A DNA stretch of 64,000 bases from Thalassorhabdus alkalitolerans (GCF_042656585.1 NZ_JBHSPG010000023.1), one strand, 5' to 3'. Counted from the stretch's first letter, positions 39,951 through 49,312 are shown. Program-made: numbers and translations. The notes: a model not told the origin generated them from the sequence alone.

Positions 39951-42452
39951 ATGAGCAGGTATGCAACAAAAGATATTGAACAAATAATACAAATTTGTAA
40001 CACCTTTATAGAGGGACTAGAACAACTCTCGTATTTACAAAGATGTAAAAAAGTTAAAGAGAGCGTGTTTTTATGTGGGTCGTTAATCGAAGGCATTACT
40101 GTAATCAGTACTTGGATCAATAATAACAAACAAATGAGTAAATACGTACTGGAAATAAATAATAAAATAGCAAATAATATTTTTCTATTAGCTGAAAGTT
40201 TAGAAAAGGGAACTATTTATAAAAGTTTAGAGATATTACAATTCTCTTTAATCCCTCAATCTAAGAAATTATTGTTAGAGTTGAAAGGGGAAGTTATAGA
40301 AAGAAAAAATAAAGAGATAATAATAGGTGTGTATCTGTGCCAGAATAACCCGTTAATAGTAATGCCAGAAGCTAGAGTAGCTGCTTTAAATAAGGAGGCC
40401 CAATTGCAGGGGAGTAAGTTAATTTTCTTCTCATCTGAGGATGTTGACTTTCTCAATGAGAAAGTGGAAGCAAGTGTATACGGTAAACCTCTATATCAAA
40501 AAAAAGTTGTTGAATTTCCAGACGTTATACATAATATCAATCCTACAAATTCTTTGAATCGTTCTAATATTGAAAAAAAATTAAGAAAGATAATCCCTTT
40601 TACCACGTTTGGCATTGGAGATAAATTAAATTTACCAGCAAAATTCATAGAATCAAAATTGTTTGCAGAATTGCTCGTGCCATTTAAAGTAATTACAAAT
40701 GTAGCAATTACGATAGAGTTTATTGAGAAAAATAAAAAGGCAGTAATTAAGCCACTATTGGGTAGACAGGGACAAAAAATTTACTTTATAGAAAAGAAAG
40801 CAGAAAATAAATATCTAGTTAGAGACCACAAGAAAAAAGTAATCTTACAGGCTTTCCAATTAAAAGATTTCATTCATTACTTATTGTCTGAAAAGGGAAA
40901 GTATATGGTTCAAAGATATATTAATAGTAGAACAAAGGACAAGTCCCCATTCGATATAAGAGCCCACATGCAGAAGAATGGTGATGGCGAATGGACTCTT
41001 ACTAAAATTTATCCTAGGATTGGGAGCAAAAAAAGCATATTAAGCAATATTAGTAGGGGTGGGAGAACCGGACTATTAAATGAGTTTTTAAAGAAAGAAT
41101 TTGGAGAACTTAAAAGTGGCAACTTAGAGAGTAACTTAGTAAATTTAGCTTTTGATTTGGCTTGGTGGACAGATAAATGTTATGGATCTGCAATAGATGA
41201 GCTTGGTTTAGACTTGGCAATAGATGAAAATAATAAGATTTGGCTCCATGAAATTAATGGCGGCCCTCAATCCACCTTTCATGAAGAAGAACGAGCATTA
41301 AATACCATAGCTTATGCTAAGTATATTAAAGAAAATGCGTTATTTTTAAGTAACCAGTTTGATAAATTGAAAGGGACACAAATTTTTGAAAGTGAACTTT
41401 CTAAATTGGAGCATGCCAAATTAAATGGTAAAGCCATAATCGGTATGTTAATAAGTAAAGAGGTGGATGAATCTTCAATGGCTCTTAAAGAAGCAACTGC
41501 TTATGTTGCTAACTTTGAAGGGGTTAACTTTTTTTGTTTTTCTCCAGAAGATGTAGATATCTTCAATCAGAAGATAAAGGGACATATATATGAAAGTTAT
41601 AAATGGGTCCCATATATTTTTAATTACCCTGATGTGATAATTGATAGGTACAGGATGCGAAACATACAGGGTTACGATGGTGTTTACCAAGAGTTCTCTG
41701 ACATTCCTTTTACAAACATTAATAAAGGAGGGTCAATGAATAAGTTAGACTTTTATAATCTCTTAAAAAAAACAGGAGAAGTAGAAGATACTATCATACC
41801 TTACAAAAACGTGACCTCCTTCAATGATCTAAAACACTTCACGGATTCATATGAAACTGTTATTCTAAAGCCGTTATCAGGGTCTTTTGGGAGTGGTATA
41901 TACTTTATTGAGAAAAAAAATAATAATTACACTGTTAGATACAAAGATCAGGTAACAAAATACTCTAGAATAGAATATGAGAAGTATTTTAGTAATATAA
42001 CAAGTAAAAAGAACTTTGTAGTACAAAAATTTATTGAAACCAGGACTATTGATAACCTTCCGTTTGATATAAGGGTGCACATGGTAAAGGATCCCGAAAA
42101 ACAAGAATGGGAAATTCTAGCTTTGTATCCTAGGGTCGGATTCAACCACCATAAAATATCCTTAATGAAGGAAGGCGGTTATATAAGTGAATGGAAAGGA
42201 TTTTTAGGTCGTAACTTTCCTCAAACATCTTATGAAAAGCTAACAGAAAATCTTAAAAATAAGGCATTTAAAATTATAGATACTTTTGAAAAAAACCACA
42301 CTACTACGGTAAATGAAGTGGCTTTAGATCTGGCTTTAACTAGAGATTTATCTATTTATTTAATTGAAGCTAATATAAACAAGCCTGCAGTAGCAAACTT
42401 TGAGTTCAAGTATGCTAAATTTTTAATAAAGTTAGCAAAACATTTAATATAA
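39951..42452 (+). CDS. Large protein with helical N-domain and two tandem YheC/YheD-type ATP-grasp domains
   Basis: The 833-residue protein has an N-terminal, all-helical, unrecognised domain (about 1-115; SLIEGITVISTWINNNK). ATP-grasp unit 1 starts near 123 (EIIIGVYLC) and ends in LGLDLAIDENNKIWLHEING. Unit 2 starts near 492 (KAIIGMLISKE) and ends in ALDLALTRDLSIYLIEANIN. Both units share VIKPL/ILKPL-G-x-G-Q/S-x-IYFIEKK and SPFDIRAHM/LPFDIRVHM blocks, and both keep the acidic-x-Asn metal site, so both may be active. YheC/YheD proteins are linked to spore coats in B. subtilis but their reaction is unproven. It lies 83 bp after hag, is much more AT-rich than the surroundings, and precedes a ddl-like gene. 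A role in modifying flagellin or a surface peptide is only inference. Confidence 0.82.
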   Translation: MSRYATKDIEQIIQICNTFIEGLEQLSYLQRCKKVKESVFLCGSLIEGITVISTWINNNKQMSKYVLEINNKIANNIFLLAESLEKGTIYKSLEILQFSLIPQSKKLLLELKGEVIERKNKEIIIGVYLCQNNPLIVMPEARVAALNKEAQLQGSKLIFFSSEDVDFLNEKVEASVYGKPLYQKKVVEFPDVIHNINPTNSLNRSNIEKKLRKIIPFTTFGIGDKLNLPAKFIESKLFAELLVPFKVITNVAITIEFIEKNKKAVIKPLLGRQGQKIYFIEKKAENKYLVRDHKKKVILQAFQLKDFIHYLLSEKGKYMVQRYINSRTKDKSPFDIRAHMQKNGDGEWTLTKIYPRIGSKKSILSNISRGGRTGLLNEFLKKEFGELKSGNLESNLVNLAFDLAWWTDKCYGSAIDELGLDLAIDENNKIWLHEINGGPQSTFHEEERALNTIAYAKYIKENALFLSNQFDKLKGTQIFESELSKLEHAKLNGKAIIGMLISKEVDESSMALKEATAYVANFEGVNFFCFSPEDVDIFNQKIKGHIYESYKWVPYIFNYPDVIIDRYRMRNIQGYDGVYQEFSDIPFTNINKGGSMNKLDFYNLLKKTGEVEDTIIPYKNVTSFNDLKHFTDSYETVILKPLSGSFGSGIYFIEKKNNNYTVRYKDQVTKYSRIEYEKYFSNITSKKNFVVQKFIETRTIDNLPFDIRVHMVKDPEKQEWEILALYPRVGFNHHKISLMKEGGYISEWKGFLGRNFPQTSYEKLTENLKNKAFKIIDTFEKNHTTTVNEVALDLALTRDLSIYLIEANINKPAVANFEFKYAKFLIKLAKHLI

Positions 42453-42520
42453 AATTAATCAAAGGCTCAGTTTTAACGCAAGTGTTTTTTTTCTTACTTA
42501 CTTTAATAAGGATGATAAAT

Positions 42521-43564
42521 ATGAATATTGCAGTTCTTTATGGAGGGAAGTCTCCAGAGCATCAAGTCTCATTAAAGTCTGCTGTGTCGGTTTTTGATAA
42601 TATAGACTACTCTAAATATCAGGTTACCCCCATTTATATTACTCAAGATGGAAGTTGGTTTTCTAAAGAAAAGGTTACTGAAACAATGACCTCCACAAAT
42701 GAATTGATAACTAGCAATTTACCTTTTTCATTTGATAATTTATCGAAGTTCGATGTTATTTTTCCTGTGTTACTTGGATCCAATGGGGAAGATGGCACCC
42801 TACAAGGCTTATTTGAAATAATTGACGTACCATATGTGGGGAATGGCGTAACTTCATCAGCTATTTGTATGGACAAAATAATAATGAAATCGGTTTTTTC
42901 CAGCTATAAGATACCTCAGGTAAATTATTTATGGTGGAATAAAAGTGATTGGATAGAAAAAAAAGAAAAAATTTTCAAGGAAATTGAATCTTTACTAGGT
43001 TTCCCTTGCTATGTAAAAGCATCTAACTTAGGCTCCAGTATAGGTGTTTATAAGTGTAGATCAATCAAAGAACTAAGCTTTTCTATGTCTCAAGCTTTTA
43101 ACTTTTCTAATAAAGTGATTGTCGAAGAAGCTGTGAAAGCTCGTGAAATTGAGCTAGCCGGTATAGGAAACAATGACATAAAATTTTCAGTAGCTGGAGA
43201 AGTGGATATTGGAAGTAATATTTTTTATGATTACCATGCTAAATATAACCAAGGATTAAACACTATTGTCCCTGCCAATATAAGTAATGAAACTTACATA
43301 AATTTAATAAAACTTGCAAAAAAATGCATCAACGCAGTTCCTATTGAAGGTCTATTTCGAGCTGACTTTTTCTTAACAGAGAAGGGAAAGATATATGTTA
43401 ACGAAATAAACACTTTTCCAGGTTTTACAAATACCAGCATGTTTCCTTTGCTTTGGGAAAAAACTGGCTTGTCATATACTGATTTGATTGATAGCTTAAT
43501 TGCATTTGCAGTTGAAAGACACAGGAGAAAAAAGGGTTTTATTAAGCAGGGTAATTATTCATAA
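42521..43564 (+). CDS. ddl: D-alanine--D-alanine ligase family protein
   Basis: The 347-residue ATP-grasp ligase has all Ddl landmarks: NIAVLYGGKSPEHQVSLKSA at the start, YVGNGVTSSAICMDK, VKASNLGSSIGVYK, the omega loop FYDYHAKYNQG and the C-terminal YVNEINTFPGFT. The tyrosine in the YDYHAKY loop is the residue typical of D-Ala-D-Ala, rather than D-Ala-D-Lac, enzymes. It is not next to murF, the usual partner of the housekeeping ddl, and it is AT-rich like its upstream neighbour, so it is probably an extra, transferred copy. The start at 42521 has AAGGATG six bases before it. A terminator follows. Confidence 0.9.
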   Translation: MNIAVLYGGKSPEHQVSLKSAVSVFDNIDYSKYQVTPIYITQDGSWFSKEKVTETMTSTNELITSNLPFSFDNLSKFDVIFPVLLGSNGEDGTLQGLFEIIDVPYVGNGVTSSAICMDKIIMKSVFSSYKIPQVNYLWWNKSDWIEKKEKIFKEIESLLGFPCYVKASNLGSSIGVYKCRSIKELSFSMSQAFNFSNKVIVEEAVKAREIELAGIGNNDIKFSVAGEVDIGSNIFYDYHAKYNQGLNTIVPANISNETYINLIKLAKKCINAVPIEGLFRADFFLTEKGKIYVNEINTFPGFTNTSMFPLLWEKTGLSYTDLIDSLIAFAVERHRRKKGFIKQGNYS

Positions 43565-43627
43565 AGTTGGTTTGTATTAATCTATTTAAGCTATATTATC
43601 TCAAAAAGAATAAAATTGCTATCCACT

Positions 43628-43666
43628 AAGCTAACCACTACACTAGTATGGGTTAGCTTATTTTTA
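43628..43666 (+). terminator. Rho-independent terminator after ddl
   Basis: AAGCTAACC pairs with GGTTAGCTT across a 14-nt loop and is followed by ATTTTTA. It marks the right end of the AT-rich segment. Confidence 0.82.
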
Positions 43667-43702
43667 TGGACACACTACATAGCAGAAGGAGGAGGTCATC
43701 GG

Positions 43703-45436
43703 ATGTGGGAGTTACTGTTGTTAATGTTTGAACGTCTCGGAATTATTGTAACTCTTGCTTTCATTATGACGAGGCTTCCTTTCTTTCGGCAGCTGCTGGA
43801 TCAGCGGCAGTTGACAACCGTTCAGGCGTTTAGTATCACGGTGATCTTTGGCTTGTTTGGCATCGTGGGAACGTACACGGGCTTGACCTTCTCTCCGGAA
43901 GAGGGAGTGTTTTCGAGCTGGGCGGTTTCTGTGGGCGAGGATGAGGCCATTGCCAACTCAAGAGTCATTGGAGTCGTTGCGGCCGGTCTTCTTGGCGGGA
44001 TAAAAGTAGGTCTTGGCGCTGGTTTGATTGCAGGGCTTCACCGCTACTCGTTAGGGGGCTTTACGGACTTTGCCTGCGGGCTTTCCTCGGTCATTGCCGG
44101 GCTTCTCGCCGGACTGATTCATTCGAAGCTCAAAAAGCAGCGAATTATTTCTGTGCCGGTTGCTCTTTTTGCCGGCGCGGCGGCTGAGGCTATTCAGATG
44201 GCTGTGATCTTAGGGGTGGCCAGGCCCTTTGATCTGGCATTAGCGTTAGTGCAGGAGATTGGTGTGCCGATGATTGTGGCCAATGGGGCCGGAACGGCTA
44301 TTTTTATTTTGATCATTCAAAACGTCATTAATGAAGAAGAGAGAATGGGGGCTCTTCAATCGCAGAAGGCGCTAAGAATTGCTGACCGGACAATTAATGA
44401 TCTCCGCCAGGGGTTAACACCGGATTCAGCCAAGTCTGCCTGCAATATTTTATTAAAAGAAGTAGAAGTGAGCGGGGTTGCCATCACCAATAAAGAAAGC
44501 ATTTTGGCACATAGCGGCTTGGGGGCTGACCATCACGCAGGGAGCAGTCCTATTAAAACAAAGGCGACGCAAGAGGTGATTCAAACAGGGAAAATGAAGA
44601 TCGCAAAGGATGGAGAGATTGAATGCCGCGTTAAGGACTGTCCTATCAAAGCGGCCATTATTGCTCCTCTTAAGCAAAAAGGAGAAACGATCGGGACGTT
44701 AAAGTTTTATTTTGAAGCCGAAAAAGAAGTGACACCGTTAAACGTGGAACTTATGAGCGGTCTGTCTCTTCTTCTCAGCAGCCAGCTTGAGCTTGCTGAA
44801 GTGGAACATCAGCAGAAATTGGCCAGGGAGGCTGAAATTAAAGCGCTGCAGGCGCAGGTGAATCCTCATTTTTTGTTTAACGCCCTTAATACAATTGTTT
44901 CTCTCATTCGGACGGATCCTGCAAAAGCAAGGAAGCTGCTGCTGGCTTTATCCAATTTTTTCAGAAAAAATTTGTCGGCTTCTGAGAAAAGCCTCACGAC
45001 GTTAGAGGAAGAGCTCAACCAGGTGAAGTCTTACTTAGCGATTGAAGAGGCTCGTTTTTTTGATAAGCTCGAAGTGATATATGAGGTGGATGACACTCTT
45101 CTCTATAAGGAAGTGCCTCCGATGACGCTCCAGCCTCTTATTGAAAATGCCCTTAAGCATGGGCTGAAGGATAAATACAAAGACCGGAGGCTGAAGATTT
45201 CGATTCAAAAGGAAGACGACAGAGCAAGGGTCTCCGTTACTGATAACGGAGCGGGCATGACAAAAGAACGTCTTGCTCAATTAAAAGAGCAATCGGTGGA
45301 GTCAAAAGAGGGAGCAGGTATTGGTGTATATAATGTGAACCGGAGACTGGAAATGACCTTTGGAGAAGAGTCGGCTCTTCACATCGAGAGCACTATAGGG
45401 GAAGGGTCCTGTGTGTTCTTTTATATACGTACGTAA
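43703..45436 (+). CDS. lytS: Sensor histidine kinase LytS
   Basis: This is a 577-residue membrane kinase. About six hydrophobic segments of the 5TM-5TMR-LYT type fill residues 1-200, with repeated glycine-rich turns (GVVAAGLLGGIKVGLGAGL). A GAF-like region spans about 215-360, then the HisKA-type motif VNPHFLFNALNTIVSLIR near residue 386, and HATPase motifs PPMTLQPLIENALKHGL and DNGAGM. LytST systems respond to pyruvate or membrane potential and control lrgAB or pyruvate carriers. The ATG at 43703 follows AGGAGGAGG; the longer in-frame start overlaps the ddl terminator. The CstA-type transporter that follows lytT is a plausible target. Confidence 0.95.
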   Translation: MWELLLLMFERLGIIVTLAFIMTRLPFFRQLLDQRQLTTVQAFSITVIFGLFGIVGTYTGLTFSPEEGVFSSWAVSVGEDEAIANSRVIGVVAAGLLGGIKVGLGAGLIAGLHRYSLGGFTDFACGLSSVIAGLLAGLIHSKLKKQRIISVPVALFAGAAAEAIQMAVILGVARPFDLALALVQEIGVPMIVANGAGTAIFILIIQNVINEEERMGALQSQKALRIADRTINDLRQGLTPDSAKSACNILLKEVEVSGVAITNKESILAHSGLGADHHAGSSPIKTKATQEVIQTGKMKIAKDGEIECRVKDCPIKAAIIAPLKQKGETIGTLKFYFEAEKEVTPLNVELMSGLSLLLSSQLELAEVEHQQKLAREAEIKALQAQVNPHFLFNALNTIVSLIRTDPAKARKLLLALSNFFRKNLSASEKSLTTLEEELNQVKSYLAIEEARFFDKLEVIYEVDDTLLYKEVPPMTLQPLIENALKHGLKDKYKDRRLKISIQKEDDRARVSVTDNGAGMTKERLAQLKEQSVESKEGAGIGVYNVNRRLEMTFGEESALHIESTIGEGSCVFFYIRT

Positions 45437-45468
45437 GCATCAATGATCATGGAAAGGAGAGGCCATTT

Positions 45469-46203
45469 ATGAAAACAGGACGTATTCGTGTCATTGTTGT
45501 AGACGACGAACCTCACAGCAGAAGTGAGCTGATCTATTTACTGGAAGAACACAGCCAGATTGAGGTGACAGGAGAAGCCGATTCTGGACAGAAGGGGCTG
45601 GAGCTGGTCCTTCAAAAAGAGCCGGATGTCATCTTTCTGGATATAGAGATGAGCCAGATGAATGGAATGGAGTTAGCGGAGCATTTGAAGAAAGTAAAGA
45701 AGAGGCCTCTCCTTATTTTTGCGACAGCTTATCCTGATTATGCTGCCAAAGCGTTTAGAATGGAGGCAACGGACTATTTACTTAAACCCTTTGATGAAGA
45801 ACAGCTGGAAGAAACGATCAAAAGAATCGAAAAGATCCTTCTTTCTGACACTATGCCAGAAAACGCAAGGAAAAAAGGGAAGCTTGCCGTGGAAGGTCAA
45901 AATCGAATCGTTTACTTAGCCCCTGACACCATTGATTATTTGTACCGGGAAGGGAGAGAAACGCTTATTCACAGCCAGGGGCAGCAGTATTCAACGAAAG
46001 CTACGTTAAAAGAGGTAAGTGAGAAGCTGCAGGGCTGGCCTTTTTTTCGTATTCATAAAAGCTATATCGTAAACCTGCAAGCTGTAAAGGAATTGATCCC
46101 GTGGGTGAATGGTGCCTATCAGCTTAAAATAAAGGGATACCAGGAAGAGCTTCCAGTAAGCAGGAATTTTGTAAAAGCATTACGGGAGGAGCTTGAGCTG
46201 TAA
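45469..46203 (+). CDS. lytT: LytTR-type response regulator
   Basis: The 244-residue protein has a receiver domain (VIVVDDEPHSRSELIYLL; phosphoacceptor Asp near residue 58 in VIFLDIEMSQMNG; YLLKPFDEEQLEE). A LytTR DNA-binding domain follows at the C-terminus (IDYLYREGRETLIHSQ, FFRIHKSYIVNLQAV, LPVSRNFVKAL). It lies 32 bp after lytS, with AAGGAGAGG before the ATG, and is certainly its partner. The 150 bp after it carry the promoter of cstA, a likely target. Confidence 0.95.
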   Translation: MKTGRIRVIVVDDEPHSRSELIYLLEEHSQIEVTGEADSGQKGLELVLQKEPDVIFLDIEMSQMNGMELAEHLKKVKKRPLLIFATAYPDYAAKAFRMEATDYLLKPFDEEQLEETIKRIEKILLSDTMPENARKKGKLAVEGQNRIVYLAPDTIDYLYREGRETLIHSQGQQYSTKATLKEVSEKLQGWPFFRIHKSYIVNLQAVKELIPWVNGAYQLKIKGYQEELPVSRNFVKALREELEL

Positions 46204-46266
46204 TCCTTGCAGGTAGGTGAGGATGTATGACATGTTACCATCAGTTTTCGACATGATAGCCTATTT

Positions 46267-46297
46267 TTCACAAAAAAGTAACAAATTCATCTATAAT
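46267..46297 (+). promoter_or_regulatory. Probable SigA promoter of cstA
   Basis: TATAAT is at 46292-46297 with a weak -35, TTCACA, at 46267-46272. The spacer is 19 bp, longer than ideal, as expected for an activator-dependent promoter. Confidence 0.45.
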
Positions 46298-46350
46298 GAA
46301 ACTATGAAAGCGCATACAAACAAGCATACATCATAGATGAGGTGAGACCA

Positions 46351-47799
46351 GTGATTACTTTTTTGCTCTCTATTGTTATTTTAATTATCGGCTATTTCAC
46401 GTATGGTAAATTTGTAGAAAAGGTCTTTGGTGTAAAAGATAAACGGATGACTCCGGCGTATTCAGTGAATGACGGAGTGGACTATGTGCCAATGTCCACA
46501 AAGAAAAACTCCATGATCCAGCTCTTAAATATCGCTGGGGTGGGTCCGATTTTTGGCCCGATTATGGGTGCACTGTACGGCCCGGTTGCTTTTCTCTGGA
46601 TTGTACTAGGTGCCATCTTTGCCGGTGCTGTTCATGATTACCTGACAGGGATGATTTCCATTCGTAACAGAGGAGCTCATTTGCCTGAGCTGGCAGGTAA
46701 GTTTCTTGGTACGATTATGAAGCATGTTGTAAACGTTTTCGCCATCCTTCTTCTCGTTCTTGTGGGAACCGTGTTTGTTTCCGCACCGGCTGATCTTCTT
46801 AGCGGCCTGACGCCAATGTGGGCAACAACTGGTTTATTTATAGCTTTGATCTTTATTTATTATATTTTTGCAACGATGCTTCCAATTGATAAAATCATTG
46901 GACGAGTGTACCCGTACTTTGGCGCGCTCCTTGTCATCAGTGCCGTTGGAATTGGTGCAGGGCTAGTGATAACAGGTGCCCCGATTCCTGAATTAAGCTT
47001 TACCAATATGCATCCTGACAATCTACCAATCTTTCCACTGTTGTTCTTAACGATTTCCTGTGGAGCATTATCCGGGTTTCATGCAACACAGTCACCGATC
47101 ATTTCCCGGACGACGCAAAAGGAAAAACAGGGACGAAAGATCTTTTATGGAATGATGATTACTGAAGCGATTATTGCGATGATCTGGGCAGCAGCAGCGA
47201 TGAGCCTGTTCTACGGACAAGATCTGAATGAACTTCTTGCAGCAGGCGGTCCGGCTCTTGTGGTAAGTGAAGTGGCGATCACTATGCTTGGTGCAATCGG
47301 CGGTACGCTGGCTGTTCTTGGTGTTATTGTTCTTCCAATTACATCTGGTGATACAGCGTTCCGTAGTGCTCGTATGATTATTGCTGACTATATCAAAGTT
47401 GGACAAAAGAAAATCATCAAGCGTCTCATGATTGCCTTGCCGTTGTTTGTCATTTCTGTCGCGTTAACCTTTATTGATTTCCAATTGCTGTGGCGTTACT
47501 TCTCCTGGGCAAACCAGTCCACGGCGATGATCGCTCTCTGGGTAGGGGCTATGTACCTACTCTTACAGCGGAAAAATCACTGGATAGCAAGTATTCCGGC
47601 AGTCTTTATGACAATGGTAACCTTCACGTATATTCTGAATGCTGAAATTGGCTTTGGTCTTCCGATGAATTCCGCTTATATCGGAGCAGCCATAGGAACG
47701 GCCATTGTCATTGCCTTGTTTACTCGCCGGGCAAAGAGAGAACTGAATGCCGGCCGAATTGATGTGGACGAGGTAGAACAAGATCATAAGGCAGCGTAA
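46351..47799 (+). CDS. cstA: CstA-family (pyruvate/peptide type) transporter
   Basis: The 482-residue polytopic membrane protein has a CstA domain, with PAYSVNDGVDYVPM and NIAGVGPIFGPIMGALYGPVA followed by GAVHDYLTGM, the typical CstA start. SCGALSGFHATQSPIISR is in the middle. It belongs to the shorter CstA class; relatives such as BtsT and CstA of E. coli are pyruvate transporters controlled by LytS-type systems. I prefer the GTG at 46351 (AGGTGA six bases upstream) to the GTG three codons earlier. It lies 147 bp after lytT, which is probably its regulator. A terminator follows. Confidence 0.9.
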   Translation: MITFLLSIVILIIGYFTYGKFVEKVFGVKDKRMTPAYSVNDGVDYVPMSTKKNSMIQLLNIAGVGPIFGPIMGALYGPVAFLWIVLGAIFAGAVHDYLTGMISIRNRGAHLPELAGKFLGTIMKHVVNVFAILLLVLVGTVFVSAPADLLSGLTPMWATTGLFIALIFIYYIFATMLPIDKIIGRVYPYFGALLVISAVGIGAGLVITGAPIPELSFTNMHPDNLPIFPLLFLTISCGALSGFHATQSPIISRTTQKEKQGRKIFYGMMITEAIIAMIWAAAAMSLFYGQDLNELLAAGGPALVVSEVAITMLGAIGGTLAVLGVIVLPITSGDTAFRSARMIIADYIKVGQKKIIKRLMIALPLFVISVALTFIDFQLLWRYFSWANQSTAMIALWVGAMYLLLQRKNHWIASIPAVFMTMVTFTYILNAEIGFGLPMNSAYIGAAIGTAIVIALFTRRAKRELNAGRIDVDEVEQDHKAA

Positions 47800-47813
47800 A
47801 TGATGAATCGAAA

Positions 47814-47848
47814 GCAGACCTGGCTTCTAAAAAGTCAGGTCTTTTCTT
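47814..47848. terminator. Terminator between cstA and the lipoprotein gene
   Basis: AGACCTG pairs with CAGGTCT, followed by TTTCTTATTTTT on the plus strand; it lies between convergent genes. Confidence 0.8.
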
Positions 47849-47852
47849 ATTT

Positions 47853-49190
47853 TTATTTTACAAAGGTATGGTTCAAATGGATGCCGGAGCCGCTCCATTG
47901 CCAGCATTCCGAGCCTTCCGTTGTGGTAATGGAGTTGCCTTCTTTTACAAACGACATTTGGCATCCAATCTCATCAGCGCTTTGAAGTGCTGTGCTGCCG
48001 TCTTTTACCGCATAGCCTTCCACTGAGCCTGCATGGGTGTTAGACACATGGATATCAAAGGAAAAGCCTGTGTCGTCCTCATTGTAAATAGTAAGAGATC
48101 CGCCGATGTCAGAGCTTCCGTCAATAAGCCATTCTCCTTCCCAGGAAGCAGCAGGCTCTTGTGCTGCTGGAGCTTTTTTTTCAGAGACTTCCTCTGTTGA
48201 AACCTCTGCTGCTTGCTCTTCTTCTGAAGTTGGAAGGCTGCCCCTTTGTTCAAATGAGAGTTCTTCAGGCATGAGAACGTGGCTGAATTCAGTAAATTCT
48301 TTGGCCCATTCTTCAATTGTTTCTGGTACCAGAATTTCATTATTGGAGTAATATTTCACTTTTTCCTCATCAATAATCGCTGCCCACAAGGCATCTCCGT
48401 CGCCATGCATCAGGATTCCTTCCATCATGCCAGGCAGGCCTTGAACCTTGGCAGAGTAAGCCTCTCCCTCGAATGAATCAATGATCTCCTCTTCCTGGAT
48501 CAGGTGAAAGGTAGATAAAAATAATTCATAATCAACACCGACCATAGCTTTAAAAAGATCTTCCTGTTCAACTGTGAGCAGCCCAAGGGAGGAGAGCGTA
48601 TCAGGCTCGATTTCTGCTGCATGACCTTCCCCGTAAAACACTCCGTCGAATGTCACCCCGTTTCCGGAGTAGTATTTGCAATCATCACTCGATGAGACGA
48701 GAATGTTGGAATCCTTCCACTCAAAGGTTAAGGAACAGCTGTCAGGGCCTTGATATGTAGCCTGAAAGTCTTCATTCATCTTTGCATTTCCGGAAAGGTG
48801 GCCTACATTCGCTCCCTCTGAGACGTGAATCTCAAAAGAAAAAGCCTGGTCACCGTTATCCTGAATATCTAAAAGACCTCCACTCGTATGGCTGATTCTT
48901 TCATATGTACCGTCTCGGAAGACCTGTTGTTTCTTATCTTCCTCCTCTGTTAGTTGTTGATTATTCTCCGGTGACTCTGGTGAATTGCCGGCTTGCGATG
49001 CTTCTTCACTTTCTGTATTGCTTTCTATCTCTTCATTTTGATCGGTTTCTGTATCCTCATGGCTGCCCGTGTCTTCCTCTTGCACCGTTGTATCTTCTGC
49101 TGTTGCCCCAGATTCAGAAGGTGAAGGTTGCGTACCACATGCAGACAAAGCAAATAGTAAGCATACATACATCATCCAATACCTTTTCAC
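47853..49190 (-). CDS. Lipoprotein with duplicated beta-rich domain
   Basis: The 445-residue exported lipoprotein has the lipobox LFALSAC, with the lipidated cysteine at residue 18, then an acidic Ser/Glu/Asp linker to about residue 90. Two homologous modules of about 90 residues follow this linker and occupy the C-terminus. They share the pattern DGTY/WLIDGSS-x-GG-L-x-I-x-D/E-x-FSF-IHVS-x-G-x-SGN/EGYA and a Cys pair within CSLTFEW...DCKYYSG and CQMSFVK...ECWQWSG. Each module therefore probably has one disulfide. A middle segment (FLSTFHLIQEEEIID) is unique. No named family is recognised. The start is supported by GGAGGGATCAGG upstream. Confidence 0.78.
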   Translation of the reverse strand: MKRYWMMYVCLLFALSACGTQPSPSESGATAEDTTVQEEDTGSHEDTETDQNEEIESNTESEEASQAGNSPESPENNQQLTEEEDKKQQVFRDGTYERISHTSGGLLDIQDNGDQAFSFEIHVSEGANVGHLSGNAKMNEDFQATYQGPDSCSLTFEWKDSNILVSSSDDCKYYSGNGVTFDGVFYGEGHAAEIEPDTLSSLGLLTVEQEDLFKAMVGVDYELFLSTFHLIQEEEIIDSFEGEAYSAKVQGLPGMMEGILMHGDGDALWAAIIDEEKVKYYSNNEILVPETIEEWAKEFTEFSHVLMPEELSFEQRGSLPTSEEEQAAEVSTEEVSEKKAPAAQEPAASWEGEWLIDGSSDIGGSLTIYNEDDTGFSFDIHVSNTHAGSVEGYAVKDGSTALQSADEIGCQMSFVKEGNSITTTEGSECWQWSGSGIHLNHTFVK

Positions 49191-49312
49191 CTGATCCCTC
49201 CTTTTATGACTTATTACCTAGGTAAATTATACAAAAAAGAAAGATGAATGCAAATAATTACACCTATGTACCTATAAAAGAATTCTGTAGCTATAAATAT
49301 TCGTGTACTCTA

